The notes: generated from the sequence alone by a model not told the origin. Shown: positions 1 through 8,127, counted from the stretch's first letter. The stretch: DNA of 44,139 nt from Clostridia bacterium (GCA_017623605.1 JAGAOR010000043.1:1-44139), one strand, 5' to 3'. A program made the numbers and translations.

Positions 1-161
1 AACCCTCCACGTCTATTTCAATCTGTTGAACTCAAAATCAGACCTTGGAAAAAGGAGAGAACAACAGGAGAGAACAAACAAAAATATTCAGTTGTAAAAG
101 TCCAAAAATCCCTTATAAATCAAGGGTTTTCGGGGATAAATGTTCCAATAACGAGTACAAA
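1..161. other. AT-rich non-coding edge, possible end of an integrated element
   Basis: I see no convincing protein gene here. A reading frame on the plus strand runs through this stretch and on across the tRNA relic to about position 350, but it has no family resemblance and I treat it as chance. The stretch contains an imperfect inverted repeat at about 107-130 (AATCCCTT and AAGGGTT arms separated by ATAAATC). It directly abuts a tRNA-Ser half gene. Such palindromic AT-rich sequence next to a broken tRNA is what the attachment end of a tyrosine-recombinase element often looks like; this is inference, because no integrase is in the window. Confidence 0.35.
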
Positions 162-200
162 TTTCAAGACCGCCGCAATCGACCACTCTACCATCTCTGC
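162..200 (-). pseudogene. 5' half of tRNA-Ser(UGA), truncated in the anticodon loop
   Basis: Read on the minus strand, 39 nt match the first half of a serine tRNA: acceptor strand GCAGAGA, TG at positions 8-9, a D-arm containing GTAGAGTGGTCG, then anticodon strand GCGGT and loop CTTGAAA with anticodon TGA. The following bases (TTTGTAC) cannot pair with GCGGT, and no variable arm, T-arm or complementary acceptor strand (TCTCTGC) occurs further downstream in the window. The gene is therefore interrupted exactly after the anticodon loop, a favoured insertion point of tyrosine recombinases. It could be one arm of an attachment site or an old remnant. Confidence 0.7.
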
Positions 201-203
201 GTA

Positions 204-232
204 TATAAAATTTTTACAAAACTTCCCGTCAA
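204..232 (-). promoter_or_regulatory. Putative promoter of the tRNA-Ser fragment
   Basis: On the minus strand TTGACG (232-227) and TTTATA (209-204) are separated by 17 bp, directly upstream of the tRNA-Ser half. The predicted start falls at about the first tRNA base, so the fragment still looks expressible. The -10 box is weak. Confidence 0.4.
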
Positions 233-390
233 CGGTTTGACGCTCGCTTTTGCTCGCGATTCCGTCGCCTACGGCTCCTTACAAGACCGTCTCGTTAGGA
301 CCGCTTCGCAACGATTGCATTCTTTTTCTTTTACCATTCTATTATACTAATCAAAAGCGGAAAAGTCAATAATTTTTGTGGCCGAAACGT
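233..390. other. Non-coding region upstream of the tRNA fragment
   Basis: No gene is supported. The stretch at about 240-320 is rich in short GCG/CGC words, including GCGAGC repeated around AAAA on the minus strand. I cannot assign a function to it. Confidence 0.3.
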
Positions 391-425
391 AAAATCCCTT
401 GCGCCTTTTTACGCAAGGGATTTTT
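391..425 (-). terminator. Intrinsic terminator of the SPFH-RHH operon
   Basis: The arms AAAATCCCTTGCG (391-403) and CGCAAGGGATTTT (412-424) enclose an eight-base loop, with T or A runs on both sides. It lies six bases past the stop of the minus-strand ribbon-helix-helix gene and could work in both directions. Confidence 0.85.
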
Positions 426-430
426 AAAAC

Positions 431-634
431 TTATTCAATGTCTAATTCAGGGGGGACGTCGATTTCGTCAGAAACGTATTTGCCGTTCTTTTTGCGTTGT
501 CGCACACATTCGGAAAGCAGGTATTCGATTTGTCCGTTGACAGAGCGGAAATCGTCCTCCGCCCAAGCCGCAATCGCGTTATAGAGTTTGGGGGATAACC
601 GCAAGGGGACTTGTTTTTTCTGATTATCGTTCAT
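431..634 (-). CDS. Ribbon-helix-helix (Arc/HicB-like) DNA-binding protein, 67 aa
   Basis: This is a small putative DNA-binding protein. Residues 8-14 (QVPLRLS) look like the N-terminal beta strand of a ribbon-helix-helix fold, followed by two helices (about 15-27 and 32-48) with the turn [12 protein letters not shown] typical of Arc-type proteins. The tail (50-67) is charged and acidic. It follows the SPFH gene by 38 nt in the same direction and shares its terminator, so the two are probably co-transcribed. No toxin lies beside it, so an antitoxin role is not indicated. From memory, this RHH type often sits next to SPFH genes in Clostridia. Its DNA target is unknown; autoregulation of the operon is the simplest guess. 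Confidence 0.85.
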   Translation of the reverse strand: MNDNQKKQVPLRLSPKLYNAIAAWAEDDFRSVNGQIEYLLSECVRQRKKNGKYVSDEIDVPPELDIE

Positions 635-672
635 ATCCGTTTACCTGCCTTTTATTTTCACTTCTCTTTTAA

Positions 673-1701
673 TCAATAGAGCGTGCCCGCGTTCACCACG
701 GGTTGTGCGTCGTGATTGCCACAAAGCACCACGAGCAAATTAGAAACCATAGCGGCTTTGCGTTCCTCGTCGAGTTGAACGAGTCCGTTGTCTTTCAGGC
801 GTTCAAGTGCCATTTCTACCATTCCCACCGCGCCGTCAACGATCATCTTTCTCGCGTCGATAATCGCCGAGGCTTGTTGGCGTTGGAGCATTACTGCCGC
901 GATTTCAGGCGCGTACGCAAGATACGTAATTCTCGCTTCAATGACTTCCAACCCCGCTTCATTCACTCGTGCTTGAATTTCGTCCCGAATACGGGAAGCC
1001 ACGATTTCGCTCGAACCGCGCAAGCTGCCGTCGTCGTCAATGCCGTCGCCCGTCGTGTCTACGCCCGGTGCTACGTCGTAGGGATAAAGGCGCACGATAT
1101 TTCGAAGCGCGCTGTCGCATTGTAAGGATAAGTATTCTTTATAATTGTCTACGTTGAATGCCGCTTTTGCGGTGTCAACCACTCGCCACATAACCGCGAT
1201 ACCAATCTCTACGGGGTTGCCGAGGCAATCGTTGATCTTTTGGCGGTTGTTGTTAAGCGTCATAATCTTCAACGAAATTTTCTTATTCGGGATTTCAAAC
1301 GAAATGTTCAGATCGGCGTTCACCGTCGGTTGCGCTTGCTTATGAGCAACGTCGCCGCTTTGATTAAGCTTCGTTTGCGCCGCGGGATTGACTGCCACAC
1401 AGAACGGATTAACGGCGTAAAAACCCGCGCCTTTGATTGTGCCAATATATTTACCGAAAAGCGTCAATACGAGCGCTTCGTTCGGTTTTAAAATGCGCAA
1501 GCCGACGAGGGGGATCCAAGAAATACAAGCGATTGCGATCGAAACGCCCATAAGTACCCCGCCGAGCCAAGCCATTTGCGGTGCTTGTTCAAGCGTTACG
1601 CCGCCCGCGATAATCCCCGCAATCGCCGCAAGCTCGATCAAAATGCATACGATCAACGTGCGCATACCGTTTTTCTTGTTAAGTAATAATTTTTCCTCCA
1701 T
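673..1701 (-). CDS. SPFH/Band 7 domain membrane protein, 342 aa
   Basis: This is a member of the stomatin/prohibitin/flotillin (SPFH) superfamily, membrane scaffold proteins that form large oligomers. Two hydrophobic segments (about residues 14-36 and 47-68) anchor it. The SPFH domain follows from about residue 72 (ALVLTLFGKYIGTIKGAGFY) to about 290, with the usual helical stretch MLQRQQASAIIDARK near the end of the domain. The start ATG has a strong CGGAGG site seven bases upstream and a TTGACA-17-TATCAT promoter. The downstream partner is the ribbon-helix-helix gene. The family assignment is firm; the physiological role (membrane domain organisation or stress tolerance) is not visible from sequence. 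Confidence 0.9.
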   Translation of the reverse strand: MEEKLLLNKKNGMRTLIVCILIELAAIAGIIAGGVTLEQAPQMAWLGGVLMGVSIAIACISWIPLVGLRILKPNEALVLTLFGKYIGTIKGAGFYAVNPFCVAVNPAAQTKLNQSGDVAHKQAQPTVNADLNISFEIPNKKISLKIMTLNNNRQKINDCLGNPVEIGIAVMWRVVDTAKAAFNVDNYKEYLSLQCDSALRNIVRLYPYDVAPGVDTTGDGIDDDGSLRGSSEIVASRIRDEIQARVNEAGLEVIEARITYLAYAPEIAAVMLQRQQASAIIDARKMIVDGAVGMVEMALERLKDNGLVQLDEERKAAMVSNLLVVLCGNHDAQPVVNAGTLY

Positions 1702-1734
1702 AAAACTACCTCCGAATATGGTTTTGATATTAAA

Positions 1735-1763
1735 ATGATATCATATTTCAAACCGATTGTCAA
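1735..1763 (-). promoter_or_regulatory. Promoter of the SPFH-RHH operon
   Basis: On the minus strand TTGACA (1763-1758) and TATCAT (1740-1735) are separated by 17 bp, 34 bp before the SPFH start codon. This is a near-consensus housekeeping sigma promoter. Confidence 0.8.
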
Positions 1764-1790
1764 GAGTTTGTATGGGGTTTTGAAAAAAAT

Positions 1791-3680
1791 TTAAATAAGA
1801 GTTTCGTATTCGTTATAGAGGGCGTCTAACGCGGTTCGAATTTCTTCCAAGCGGTTGCATTTTTCAGTAAGCAAAGAAAAGTTTGTCGTAATGGTGGGAT
1901 CGGCGAGCGAGGCGTTCAGCTCTGTTTCTTCCGTTTCCAAAGCGGAAATTTCCTTTTCGATTTGATTTATGCGCGTACGCTTGCGCGCCTCCGCTGCCCG
2001 TTCTTCTTTGCTCCGATAATAGGTCGATTTTTGTTCGTTTTTGTCGGAAACGGCGGTGGCAGGTACGCGTTGAACAGTTTCTCTCGCGTTGTTTTTATAG
2101 GCGGTGAAATCGTCGTAACTACCTGAAAAGGAGGTGAGTGTGCCGTTTTCGAGCTCGAAGATTTTCCCCGCGAGTGCGCGAATAAAATAGCGATCGTGAG
2201 AAACGAACAATAGCGTGCCTTCAAAATTTTGCAGGGCGGCTTCGAGGGATTCGCGGGCGGGGAGATCAAGGTGGTTGGTCGGCTCGTCCAAAAATAGCAC
2301 GTTGCCTTGTTCACATTCGAACACCGCGAGGGCGAGCTTTGCTCTTTCGCCGCCCGACAGCATACGCACTTTTTTGTCCATATCTTCTGCAACGAGCCCC
2401 GCGCTCGCGAGGATACTCCGCACGCGCGTTTGATCAAGCCCTACGTGTCTGCCCCAAAGCTCGTATAAAACCTCGTTGTCGGGATCAAGATTTGCGTGTT
2501 CTTGATCATAGTAAGCGAGGCGTACGAAACGTCCGAAACGAATAGCGGGATCTTTGTTTTCGGCAAGCTTTTTGAGAAGCGTTGATTTTCCCGTGCCGTT
2601 ATCGCCGAGTAGGGCGCACTTATCCCCGCGCGTAAGCTTCAACGAAAGGCTTGCGCATAACGTCTTATCGCCCGCCGTCAATTTCAGATTGTTCACCTCT
2701 AACACGTTTTCATACGATTTTTCGGGGAAAGTGAACGAGAAACGGGGAGGCGGGGGCGGAAGCAGGGGCTTTTCAACGAGCTCCATTTTTTCCAAGGTTT
2801 TCCGCCGCGATTGCGCCATTTTCGTCGTGGACGCACGGACGAGATTTTTATCGACGTATTCCTGCATATGCGCGCGTTCGGCTTGCTGCTTTTCGTATTC
2901 TTTTTCAAGCCGCGCGGTCTTTTCCGCTTTCAGCGTTTTATATTTGGTATAATTGCCCTTAAAAACGGATAATTTTTTGCGTTCAAGCTCGTAGATATGT
3001 GAAACGATTTTATCTAAAAAATACCGATCGTGCGACACGGTCAAAATTGCGCCTTTGAACGAGGATAAGTATTCTTCCAGCCAAAAGAGGGTTTTCATAT
3101 CCAAGTGGTTGGTCGGTTCGTCGAGCACGAGAAGATCGGGTTCTTCCAAAAGCAAACGACACAGCATTAAGCGCGTTTTTTCGCCACCACTCATCGTAGA
3201 GATTTTCCGATCGTAGAAATCGGAAAATCCCATACCGTTCAATACCGTTTTGATACGCACCTCGAAATGATAGCTATCCCGCGCGGCAATCCGCTTGTTT
3301 AAAGCCTCGTAGCGGGCGGAAAGCGCGCGATAATCGGCAGAACGGACGTCCGTTTTCGAAATTTGCATTTCCACTTCGCGCAGGGCGGCAAGATCGCGCA
3401 TATCGCTTTCGAATACGCTTTGCATTTCCTCAAACACGGCTTTTTGCGAATCGTAGCCGCCGTTTTGGGCAAGATACCCGATTTTTGCACCGTTTTTACG
3501 AAAAATCACGCCGCTTTCGGGTTCAAGCTCGCCTAAAATTAAACGAATAAGCGTCGTTTTTCCCTCGCCGTTGCCGCCAATTAAGCCCACGCGATCGCTT
3601 TCGTCTAACGAAAAGGAAACGCCCTCTAAAAGCGAGTCGCCGTGAAAGCCGAAAGACATATTTTCGCAGGAAATCAACAT
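1791..3680 (-). CDS. ABC-F family ATPase, 629 aa
   Basis: This is a soluble tandem ATP-binding-cassette protein of the ABC-F family, whose members act on the ribosome (translation factors or antibiotic protection) and have no membrane domain. Cassette 1 has Walker A GGNGEGKT (35-42), signature MSGGEK (about 162) and Walker B LLVLDEPTNHLD (about 180-190). A helical linker (about 225-315) follows. Cassette 2 has GDNGTGKS (about 360), LSGGERAKL (about 437) and VLFLDEPTNHLD (about 458). The C-terminal 85 residues form a charged coiled coil, as in the Uup/YdiF subgroup. The start has GAGG seven bases upstream. Whether it gives drug resistance cannot be told from sequence. Confidence 0.93.
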   Translation of the reverse strand: MLISCENMSFGFHGDSLLEGVSFSLDESDRVGLIGGNGEGKTTLIRLILGELEPESGVIFRKNGAKIGYLAQNGGYDSQKAVFEEMQSVFESDMRDLAALREVEMQISKTDVRSADYRALSARYEALNKRIAARDSYHFEVRIKTVLNGMGFSDFYDRKISTMSGGEKTRLMLCRLLLEEPDLLVLDEPTNHLDMKTLFWLEEYLSSFKGAILTVSHDRYFLDKIVSHIYELERKKLSVFKGNYTKYKTLKAEKTARLEKEYEKQQAERAHMQEYVDKNLVRASTTKMAQSRRKTLEKMELVEKPLLPPPPPRFSFTFPEKSYENVLEVNNLKLTAGDKTLCASLSLKLTRGDKCALLGDNGTGKSTLLKKLAENKDPAIRFGRFVRLAYYDQEHANLDPDNEVLYELWGRHVGLDQTRVRSILASAGLVAEDMDKKVRMLSGGERAKLALAVFECEQGNVLFLDEPTNHLDLPARESLEAALQNFEGTLLFVSHDRYFIRALAGKIFELENGTLTSFSGSYDDFTAYKNNARETVQRVPATAVSDKNEQKSTYYRSKEERAAEARKRTRINQIEKEISALETEETELNASLADPTITTNFSLLTEKCNRLEEIRTALDALYNEYETLI

Positions 3681-3691
3681 AATAACCTCGT

Positions 3692-3820
3692 ATGAAAAAT
3701 CAACGTAAAATTTTAAAAAAAATACGCAAAGCCGAAGCGGAAATCAGTTCCGCCACGCCCGCTAAAGCCGCCAAGCTCACGAGCAAAATCGTGCGCTTGA
3801 AAGCGATTATTTTTGATTAG
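3692..3820 (+). CDS. Possible small basic protein, 42 aa
   Basis: The frame opens with ATG at 3692 and ends in TAG at 3820, filling the gap between the two minus-strand genes. It encodes a lysine/alanine-rich, probably helical peptide (begins MKNQRKILKKIRKAEAEISS). Codon choice resembles the neighbours. Against it, there is no Shine-Dalgarno sequence and no obvious promoter on this strand. I do not recognise a family. It may be a real small protein or chance. Confidence 0.3.
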   Translation: MKNQRKILKKIRKAEAEISSATPAKAAKLTSKIVRLKAIIFD

Positions 3821-3823
3821 AAA

Positions 3824-4687
3824 TTAAAAATCCCATTTGGGAATATAGCTTTGTCCCGACGAGCCGCGTTCTTGTAAGAATAAATTTTCGATTCCCAGCT
3901 CGAACGCCGTTTGAACGACGGTTTCATATTCCCGCGCGGTAACAGGGCGGGAGAGCTCGGGAAAGCCTTCAATCTCGCCAAAGGGCGTATATTGACTCAT
4001 TAGGCTCAAATACGCGTGATTGGGAAGCTCGCGGGCGAACCATTTGAGTACGGCTTTGGAATCGGAAACGCAAAATGGCATTACGAGATGTCGCACGATC
4101 AACCCCGAAAGCATTTTTCCCTCTGTCGTCATTTTTAGCGGTTTGTTCGCCATAAACGCAATCGCCTTGCTTGCCACTTCAAAATAATCGGCTTTGCCAA
4201 GATAGCGCAAAGAAAGCGTGGGGGAATAAAATTTCATATCAGGCAAATAAATATCGACGTAGGGATCAATCAGGCGCAGCGTTTCGATTTTTTCGTATGA
4301 GCCCGTGTTGTAAACGACGGGAATTTTCGGCTTGTAAATTTCAAATGCAGACACCAGGTACGAAACGAAATGAGAGGGAGTTACGAGTGAGATATTCTCC
4401 GCGCCCATACCTTCCAGCTCCTTAAAAATATCTGCAAGCTCGCTTGGAGAAATTTCTTTGCCACGCTTGGCGCGCGATACTTCGTAATTTTGACAAAAAG
4501 CGCAACGCAGATTGCAGCCACAAAAAAAGATCGTGCCGCTTCCCTTTTCAAAGGAAATGCACGGTTCTTCGAACGGGTGCAGATAATATTTAGCGATTTT
4601 TAAGCCTTGCGCGCCGCAAGCTCCCGCACGCTCGTTTCGGTTTGCGCCACATTCCACAGGGCAGATTTTGCAATTTTGCATATCCAT
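3824..4687 (-). CDS. Radical SAM protein, PflA/PflX-like, 287 aa
   Basis: This is a radical SAM enzyme related to the putative pyruvate-formate-lyase-activating proteins (COG1313 type). The cluster motif C-x3-C-x2-C (CNLRCAFC, Cys58, Cys62 and Cys65) would bind the 4Fe-4S cluster. An additional N-terminal group (Cys6, Cys9, Cys13 and Cys24) suggests another metal site. The substrate is unknown, and no glycyl-radical enzyme is nearby. I chose the ATG at 4687, not the longer frame reaching 4744: family members begin close to this NCxxCP motif, and the extra 19 codons would run through the promoter. A TATAAT box ends exactly six bases before this ATG, so the mRNA is predicted to be leaderless. 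Confidence 0.85.
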   Translation of the reverse strand: MDMQNCKICPVECGANRNERAGACGAQGLKIAKYYLHPFEEPCISFEKGSGTIFFCGCNLRCAFCQNYEVSRAKRGKEISPSELADIFKELEGMGAENISLVTPSHFVSYLVSAFEIYKPKIPVVYNTGSYEKIETLRLIDPYVDIYLPDMKFYSPTLSLRYLGKADYFEVASKAIAFMANKPLKMTTEGKMLSGLIVRHLVMPFCVSDSKAVLKWFARELPNHAYLSLMSQYTPFGEIEGFPELSRPVTAREYETVVQTAFELGIENLFLQERGSSGQSYIPKWDF

Positions 4688-4693
4688 AAATAT

Positions 4694-4722
4694 ATTATAG
4701 CATAAACGGAAGAAATTTGCAA
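4694..4722 (-). promoter_or_regulatory. Promoter of the radical SAM gene, predicted leaderless start
   Basis: On the minus strand TTGCAA (4722-4717), a 17-bp spacer ending in TGC (extended -10), then TATAAT (4699-4694). The ATG at 4687 begins after exactly six bases, which is the expected +1 position, so no room is left for a Shine-Dalgarno sequence. Confidence 0.75.
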
Positions 4723-4731
4723 GATAATCGA

Positions 4732-4760
4732 TTGACAAATGCAAAGAAAATGATTATAAT
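4732..4760 (+). promoter_or_regulatory. Consensus promoter of metK-bioY-mgsA
   Basis: TTGACA (4732-4737), 17 bp, TATAAT (4755-4760): a perfect housekeeping promoter. It stands back to back with the radical SAM promoter, the two -35 boxes only nine bases apart. The leader to metK is about 30 nt, too short for a SAM riboswitch. Confidence 0.92.
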
Positions 4761-4797
4761 AGAATGGCGATTAAAGAAATAAAAAGAGGTTTTACAA

Positions 4798-5964
4798 GTG
4801 AGGAAATTTTTTACGAGTGAAAGCGTAACGGAAGGACATCCCGATAAGGTGTGCGATAATATTTCCGACGGAATTTTGGACGCGATTTTATCCGTTGATC
4901 CGTGTGCCCGCGCGGCGATCGAGTGTGCGGCGGCGTTCGATACCCTTTTGATTATGGGTGAGGTAACGACGAGCGCAGACGTCGATTACGAAAAAAAAGC
5001 GAGGGAAATTATCAAAGAGATCGGCTACGATTTCGGTAGCTTTGCATACGATAAATGCAAAATTATCACGGCAATTCACGCACAATCCCCCGATATTGCT
5101 ATGGGTGTAGATAAATCGCTCGAAAACAAAACGACCAACGAGATAGACGAAGCCGCGCAGCTTGGCGCGGGCGATCAAGGTATGATGTTCGGGTACGCTT
5201 GCCGTGAAACGAAAGAGCTTATGCCGCTCACCCTTTCCCTTTCCCACCGCTTGGCAAAACGCTTAACGGGCGTGAGAAAGAGCGGACTTTTGAAATATTT
5301 ACGTCCCGACGGCAAGACGCAAGTAACCGTCGAATACGAAAACGGCGAGGCAAAGCGCGTGGATACCGTCGTCGTTTCTACGCAACATAACGACAAGGTT
5401 TCGCAAGAGCAAATTCGCGCGGATATGAAAAAATACGTAATCGACGAGATCATTCCCGCTGCGCTTATGGACGAAGATACGAAAATTTATATCAACCCCA
5501 CGGGCAGATTTGAAATCGGCGGACCGGAGGGAGATAGCGGCTTGACGGGCAGAAAGATTATCGTGGATACCTACGGCGGTAGATGCGCTCACGGCGGCGG
5601 CGCGTTTTCGGGGAAAGATCCCACGAAAGTAGATAGAAGCGCGGCGTATTTTTGTCGTTATATTGCCAAAAATCTCGTCGCGGCGGGGCTTGCGGACGAG
5701 GTGGAAATTCAAGTGGCGTATGCAATCGGCGTTGCCAACCCCGTTTCCGTGTTCGTCGATAGCCACGGCACGGGCAAGTTGGACGACGAAACGCTTGCAG
5801 GGATCGTGAAAAAAGAATTCGATTTAAGACCGTATGCGATCATTAAAACGCTCGATCTTCGCAAACCCGTGTTCAAAAAGACGGCGGCTTACGGACATTT
5901 CGGTTATAAGGGCTTTTCTTGGGAACAGACGGATCGCGTAGAAGATTTAAAAAAATACCTTTGA
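4798..5964 (+). CDS. metK: S-adenosylmethionine synthetase, 388 aa
   Basis: It makes S-adenosylmethionine from methionine and ATP in the cytosol. The N-terminus carries the methionine/ATP site [25 protein letters not shown] (about 121-132) is the family signature; [18 protein letters not shown] (about 263-280) is the glycine-rich phosphate-binding loop. The length is normal for the family. Translation starts at GTG with AAGAGG eight bases upstream. It leads an operon with bioY and mgsA. Biotin synthesis consumes SAM, but here the neighbour imports biotin, so the link may be only positional. Confidence 0.97.
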   Translation: MRKFFTSESVTEGHPDKVCDNISDGILDAILSVDPCARAAIECAAAFDTLLIMGEVTTSADVDYEKKAREIIKEIGYDFGSFAYDKCKIITAIHAQSPDIAMGVDKSLENKTTNEIDEAAQLGAGDQGMMFGYACRETKELMPLTLSLSHRLAKRLTGVRKSGLLKYLRPDGKTQVTVEYENGEAKRVDTVVVSTQHNDKVSQEQIRADMKKYVIDEIIPAALMDEDTKIYINPTGRFEIGGPEGDSGLTGRKIIVDTYGGRCAHGGGAFSGKDPTKVDRSAAYFCRYIAKNLVAAGLADEVEIQVAYAIGVANPVSVFVDSHGTGKLDDETLAGIVKKEFDLRPYAIIKTLDLRKPVFKKTAAYGHFGYKGFSWEQTDRVEDLKKYL

Positions 5965-6003
5965 GGCAGAGATGAAATCACAAAAGGGCGGGGCAGGTAC
6001 GCA

Positions 6004-6525
6004 ATGAATGCAAAAGAACTTTGTTATATCGGCATTTCTGCCGCGCTCCTTGCCGTATGCTCGTGGATATGCGTTCCGATCGGTAGCGTTCCCGTAACCT
6101 TGCAAACGCTCGCGTTGTTCGTGCTTTCAGGCGTTTTGGGTGCAAGGCGCGCGCTTTTTGCCGTTCTCACTTGGCTTGCGCTCGGTTTGTTTGGCGTACC
6201 CGTGTTTGCGGGATTTACGGGCGGGTTCGGTAAATTGTTTTCTCCTACGGGCGGTTTTTTGCTGGGCTTTATCGTAGCCGCGCCAATTACGGGGGGCTTG
6301 TATAGAGGTAGACTTTGGCAAAGAACGCTTGCGTGTGTTTTGGGTATGGCAATTTATAACGCGTTTGCCGTCGTTTGGTTTTGCGCTTTATACACGGGCT
6401 TTTTTTCAGGCGGTTTGTGGGCTTCGATCACGGTTTGCGTTTTGCCGTATTTGCCGTTCGACGTTATAAAAATAGCGCTCGCGCTTGTTTTGGCAGAGCA
6501 GCTCAAAAGGAAAATAAAGACATAG
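6004..6525 (+). CDS. bioY: BioY, biotin-binding S-component of an ECF transporter, 173 aa
   Basis: This membrane protein binds biotin and works with a shared ECF energizing module (EcfA, EcfA' and EcfT), which is not in this window. About six hydrophobic segments are visible. The conserved BioY loops [21 protein letters not shown] (about 61-81) and the C-terminal P-x-D-x-x-K ([13 protein letters not shown]) are present. It starts 39 nt after metK, with GGGCAGG before the ATG. The window shows no biotin synthesis genes, which fits uptake of the vitamin. Confidence 0.93.
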   Translation: MNAKELCYIGISAALLAVCSWICVPIGSVPVTLQTLALFVLSGVLGARRALFAVLTWLALGLFGVPVFAGFTGGFGKLFSPTGGFLLGFIVAAPITGGLYRGRLWQRTLACVLGMAIYNAFAVVWFCALYTGFFSGGLWASITVCVLPYLPFDVIKIALALVLAEQLKRKIKT

Positions 6526-6536
6526 GGAAACGAAAG

Positions 6537-6920
6537 ATGAAAAGAAAAAAGACGATTGCTTTGATCGCACACGACAATAAGAAATCAGACATAGTAAATT
6601 GGGCACTTAAAAATAAGGAAACGTTAGAAAACTATGAGCTTTGCGGCACGGGCACGACGGCGCGTTTGATCGGCGAGGCAACCGATTTAAAAGTGAAAAG
6701 GTATTTATCCGGACCGCTCGGCGGCGATCAACAAATCGGCGCAAAAATCGCAGAAAAGAAGATTGATATGGTGGTGTTTTTCTGGGATCCGCTTTCCGCC
6801 CAACCACACGATCCCGACGTGAAAGCCTTGCTCCGTATTGCGGTGGTATACGATATTCCCATTGCTACCAACCGCGCCACGGCAGACTACGTCATTCATT
6901 CCTCGTATATGGAGCAATAA
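6537..6920 (+). CDS. mgsA: Methylglyoxal synthase, 127 aa
   Basis: It converts dihydroxyacetone phosphate to methylglyoxal and phosphate, a bypass that frees phosphate when sugar phosphates accumulate. Visible motifs are [12 protein letters not shown] at the N-terminus, the phosphate loop [10 protein letters not shown], the catalytic-aspartate region [11 protein letters not shown], and [18 protein letters not shown]. The length is typical for this small enzyme. I start at ATG 6537, 11 nt after the bioY stop. It is the last gene of the metK operon and ends just before a bidirectional terminator shared with asnA. Confidence 0.95.
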   Translation: MKRKKTIALIAHDNKKSDIVNWALKNKETLENYELCGTGTTARLIGEATDLKVKRYLSGPLGGDQQIGAKIAEKKIDMVVFFWDPLSAQPHDPDVKALLRIAVVYDIPIATNRATADYVIHSSYMEQ

Positions 6921-6925
6921 AAGAA

Positions 6926-6966
6926 ATTCCCGCTGACCGAAGCTTCGGTTAGCGGGAATACTGTTT
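6926..6966. terminator. Bidirectional terminator between mgsA and asnA
   Basis: A 17-bp hairpin, 6926-6942 paired with 6943-6959 (ATTCCCGCTGACCGAAG and its complement with one G-T pair), is followed by a T-rich run on the plus strand and preceded by A-rich sequence that serves the minus strand. Confidence 0.9.
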
Positions 6967-7974
6967 TTAAAGCAACACAATTCCGTTTTCCTTGCAGATT
7001 TTTTTGGTTTGTTCGTCCCAAAGGGAAACCTGGACTTCGCCGATATGGGCTTTTCCCAAAAGTAACATAGAAAGTCGTGATTGACCGATTCCGCCGCCCA
7101 TCGTAAGCGGCAATTCGCCTGAAAGTAAGGCTTTGTGAAAGGGAAGATTTCTCCGCTGGTCTGCGCCCGCTTTTTTGAGTTGCAGATCGAGTGATTTTTC
7201 GTCTACGCGAATACCCATTGAGGAAATTTCCACGGCGCAATCGAGTAAATCACTCCAAAATAAAATATCGCCGTTGAGTTGCCAATCGTCGTAGTCAGGT
7301 GCGCGGAGATCGTGCGGTTTGCCCGATTTAAGCTTGTCGCCGATCTGCATAATGAACACCGTTTTATTTTTCTTTACGTAAGCGTTTTCCCGTTCTTTGG
7401 ACGTAAGATTAGGGTAGAGATCTTCGAGCTGTTGCGAAGTAATAAAGGAAACGGTGCGGGTAAGCTCCACGTCAATTTGTGGATAGCGGCATTTGAGGTA
7501 ATCGAGGGTATCGCAGATCGCGCCTACGATTCCTTGCACGACTTTTTTCAAATATTCGACGTTCCGCGTTTCCTTGGTGATAATCTTTTCCCAATCCCAT
7601 TGATCGGTGTATACGGAATGAAGATTGTCCATTTCCTCGTCGCGACGAATGGCGTTCATATCGGTATATAAGCCCTCGCCGGCAGAAAAGCCGTAAACGG
7701 AAAGAGCCATACGCTTCCATTTGGCGAGTGAATGTACGACGACTGCGTCCTTTCCCGTTTCTTTGAGATCGAAGCGGACGGCGCGCTCCACGCCGCTCAA
7801 ATCGTCGTTCAAGCCCGTGTTGGGATCGACGAAGAGGGGAGCGGAAACGCGTTTCAAGTTCAAAACGAGGCAAAGCCGTTCCTCAAACGTGCGTTTCAAA
7901 AGCCCGATTGCCGATTGCGTGTCGTATAAATTTAAAGCCGAACGGTAATTCTTCGGTATAATCGTTTTACTCAT
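6967..7974 (-). CDS. asnA: Aspartate-ammonia ligase (asparagine synthetase A), 335 aa
   Basis: It makes asparagine from aspartate, ammonia and ATP; the fold is that of class II aminoacyl-tRNA synthetases. Recognisable stretches are the N-terminal LKRTFEERLCLVLNLKRVSAPLF-type segment, VVHSLAKWKRMAL, the DQWDWEK motif (about 128-134), and the C-terminal motif-3-like GGGIGQSRLSMLLLGKAHIGEVQVS. The length matches the usual 330 or so residues. The start ATG has AGGGTAGG upstream and a TTGACA/TATACT promoter. It is a single-gene unit convergent with mgsA and divergent from secA. No T-box leader is visible: the gap to the promoter is only about 30 nt. Confidence 0.96.
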   Translation of the reverse strand: MSKTIIPKNYRSALNLYDTQSAIGLLKRTFEERLCLVLNLKRVSAPLFVDPNTGLNDDLSGVERAVRFDLKETGKDAVVVHSLAKWKRMALSVYGFSAGEGLYTDMNAIRRDEEMDNLHSVYTDQWDWEKIITKETRNVEYLKKVVQGIVGAICDTLDYLKCRYPQIDVELTRTVSFITSQQLEDLYPNLTSKERENAYVKKNKTVFIMQIGDKLKSGKPHDLRAPDYDDWQLNGDILFWSDLLDCAVEISSMGIRVDEKSLDLQLKKAGADQRRNLPFHKALLSGELPLTMGGGIGQSRLSMLLLGKAHIGEVQVSLWDEQTKKICKENGIVLL

Positions 7975-8005
7975 AACCTACCCTGTAAAAAAAATAATTG
8001 TACAT

Positions 8006-8035
8006 AGTATAGCATATTGTAAGCGATTTTGTCAA
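8006..8035 (-). promoter_or_regulatory. Promoter of asnA
   Basis: On the minus strand TTGACA (8035-8030), an 18-bp spacer ending in TGC (extended -10), then TATACT (8011-8006). Confidence 0.8.
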
Positions 8036-8127
8036 CGATTTTCCGTAAAAAACGGTGTCAATCGTAGAAAAAACGGGTATAAGAAAAGAAAGGCAGATTT
8101 TTTCTTGATAAAAGCCGCGAAAACGCT

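Noticed and set aside
45-350. 101-codon open frame on the plus strand
   Set aside because: It runs antisense through the tRNA-Ser fragment and its promoter, has no ribosome site and no family resemblance.
431-634. HicB-type antitoxin call
   Set aside because: The fold fits, but no HicA-like or other toxin gene is adjacent; the partner is an SPFH gene.
4767-4797. SAM riboswitch before metK
   Set aside because: The leader is only about 30 nt and contains no recognisable aptamer.
5991-6001. GGGCAGGTAYG shared ahead of bioY (5991), the B12 S-component (26226) and the folT leader (about 33275)
   Set aside because: In the first two it is simply the ribosome-site region; in folT it lies about 66 nt from the start. 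A similar 15-mer also occurs inside the permease gene near 13768, about what chance predicts in 44 kb.
7975-8005. T-box leader before asnA
   Set aside because: The distance between promoter and start codon is about 30 nt, with no T-box sequence.
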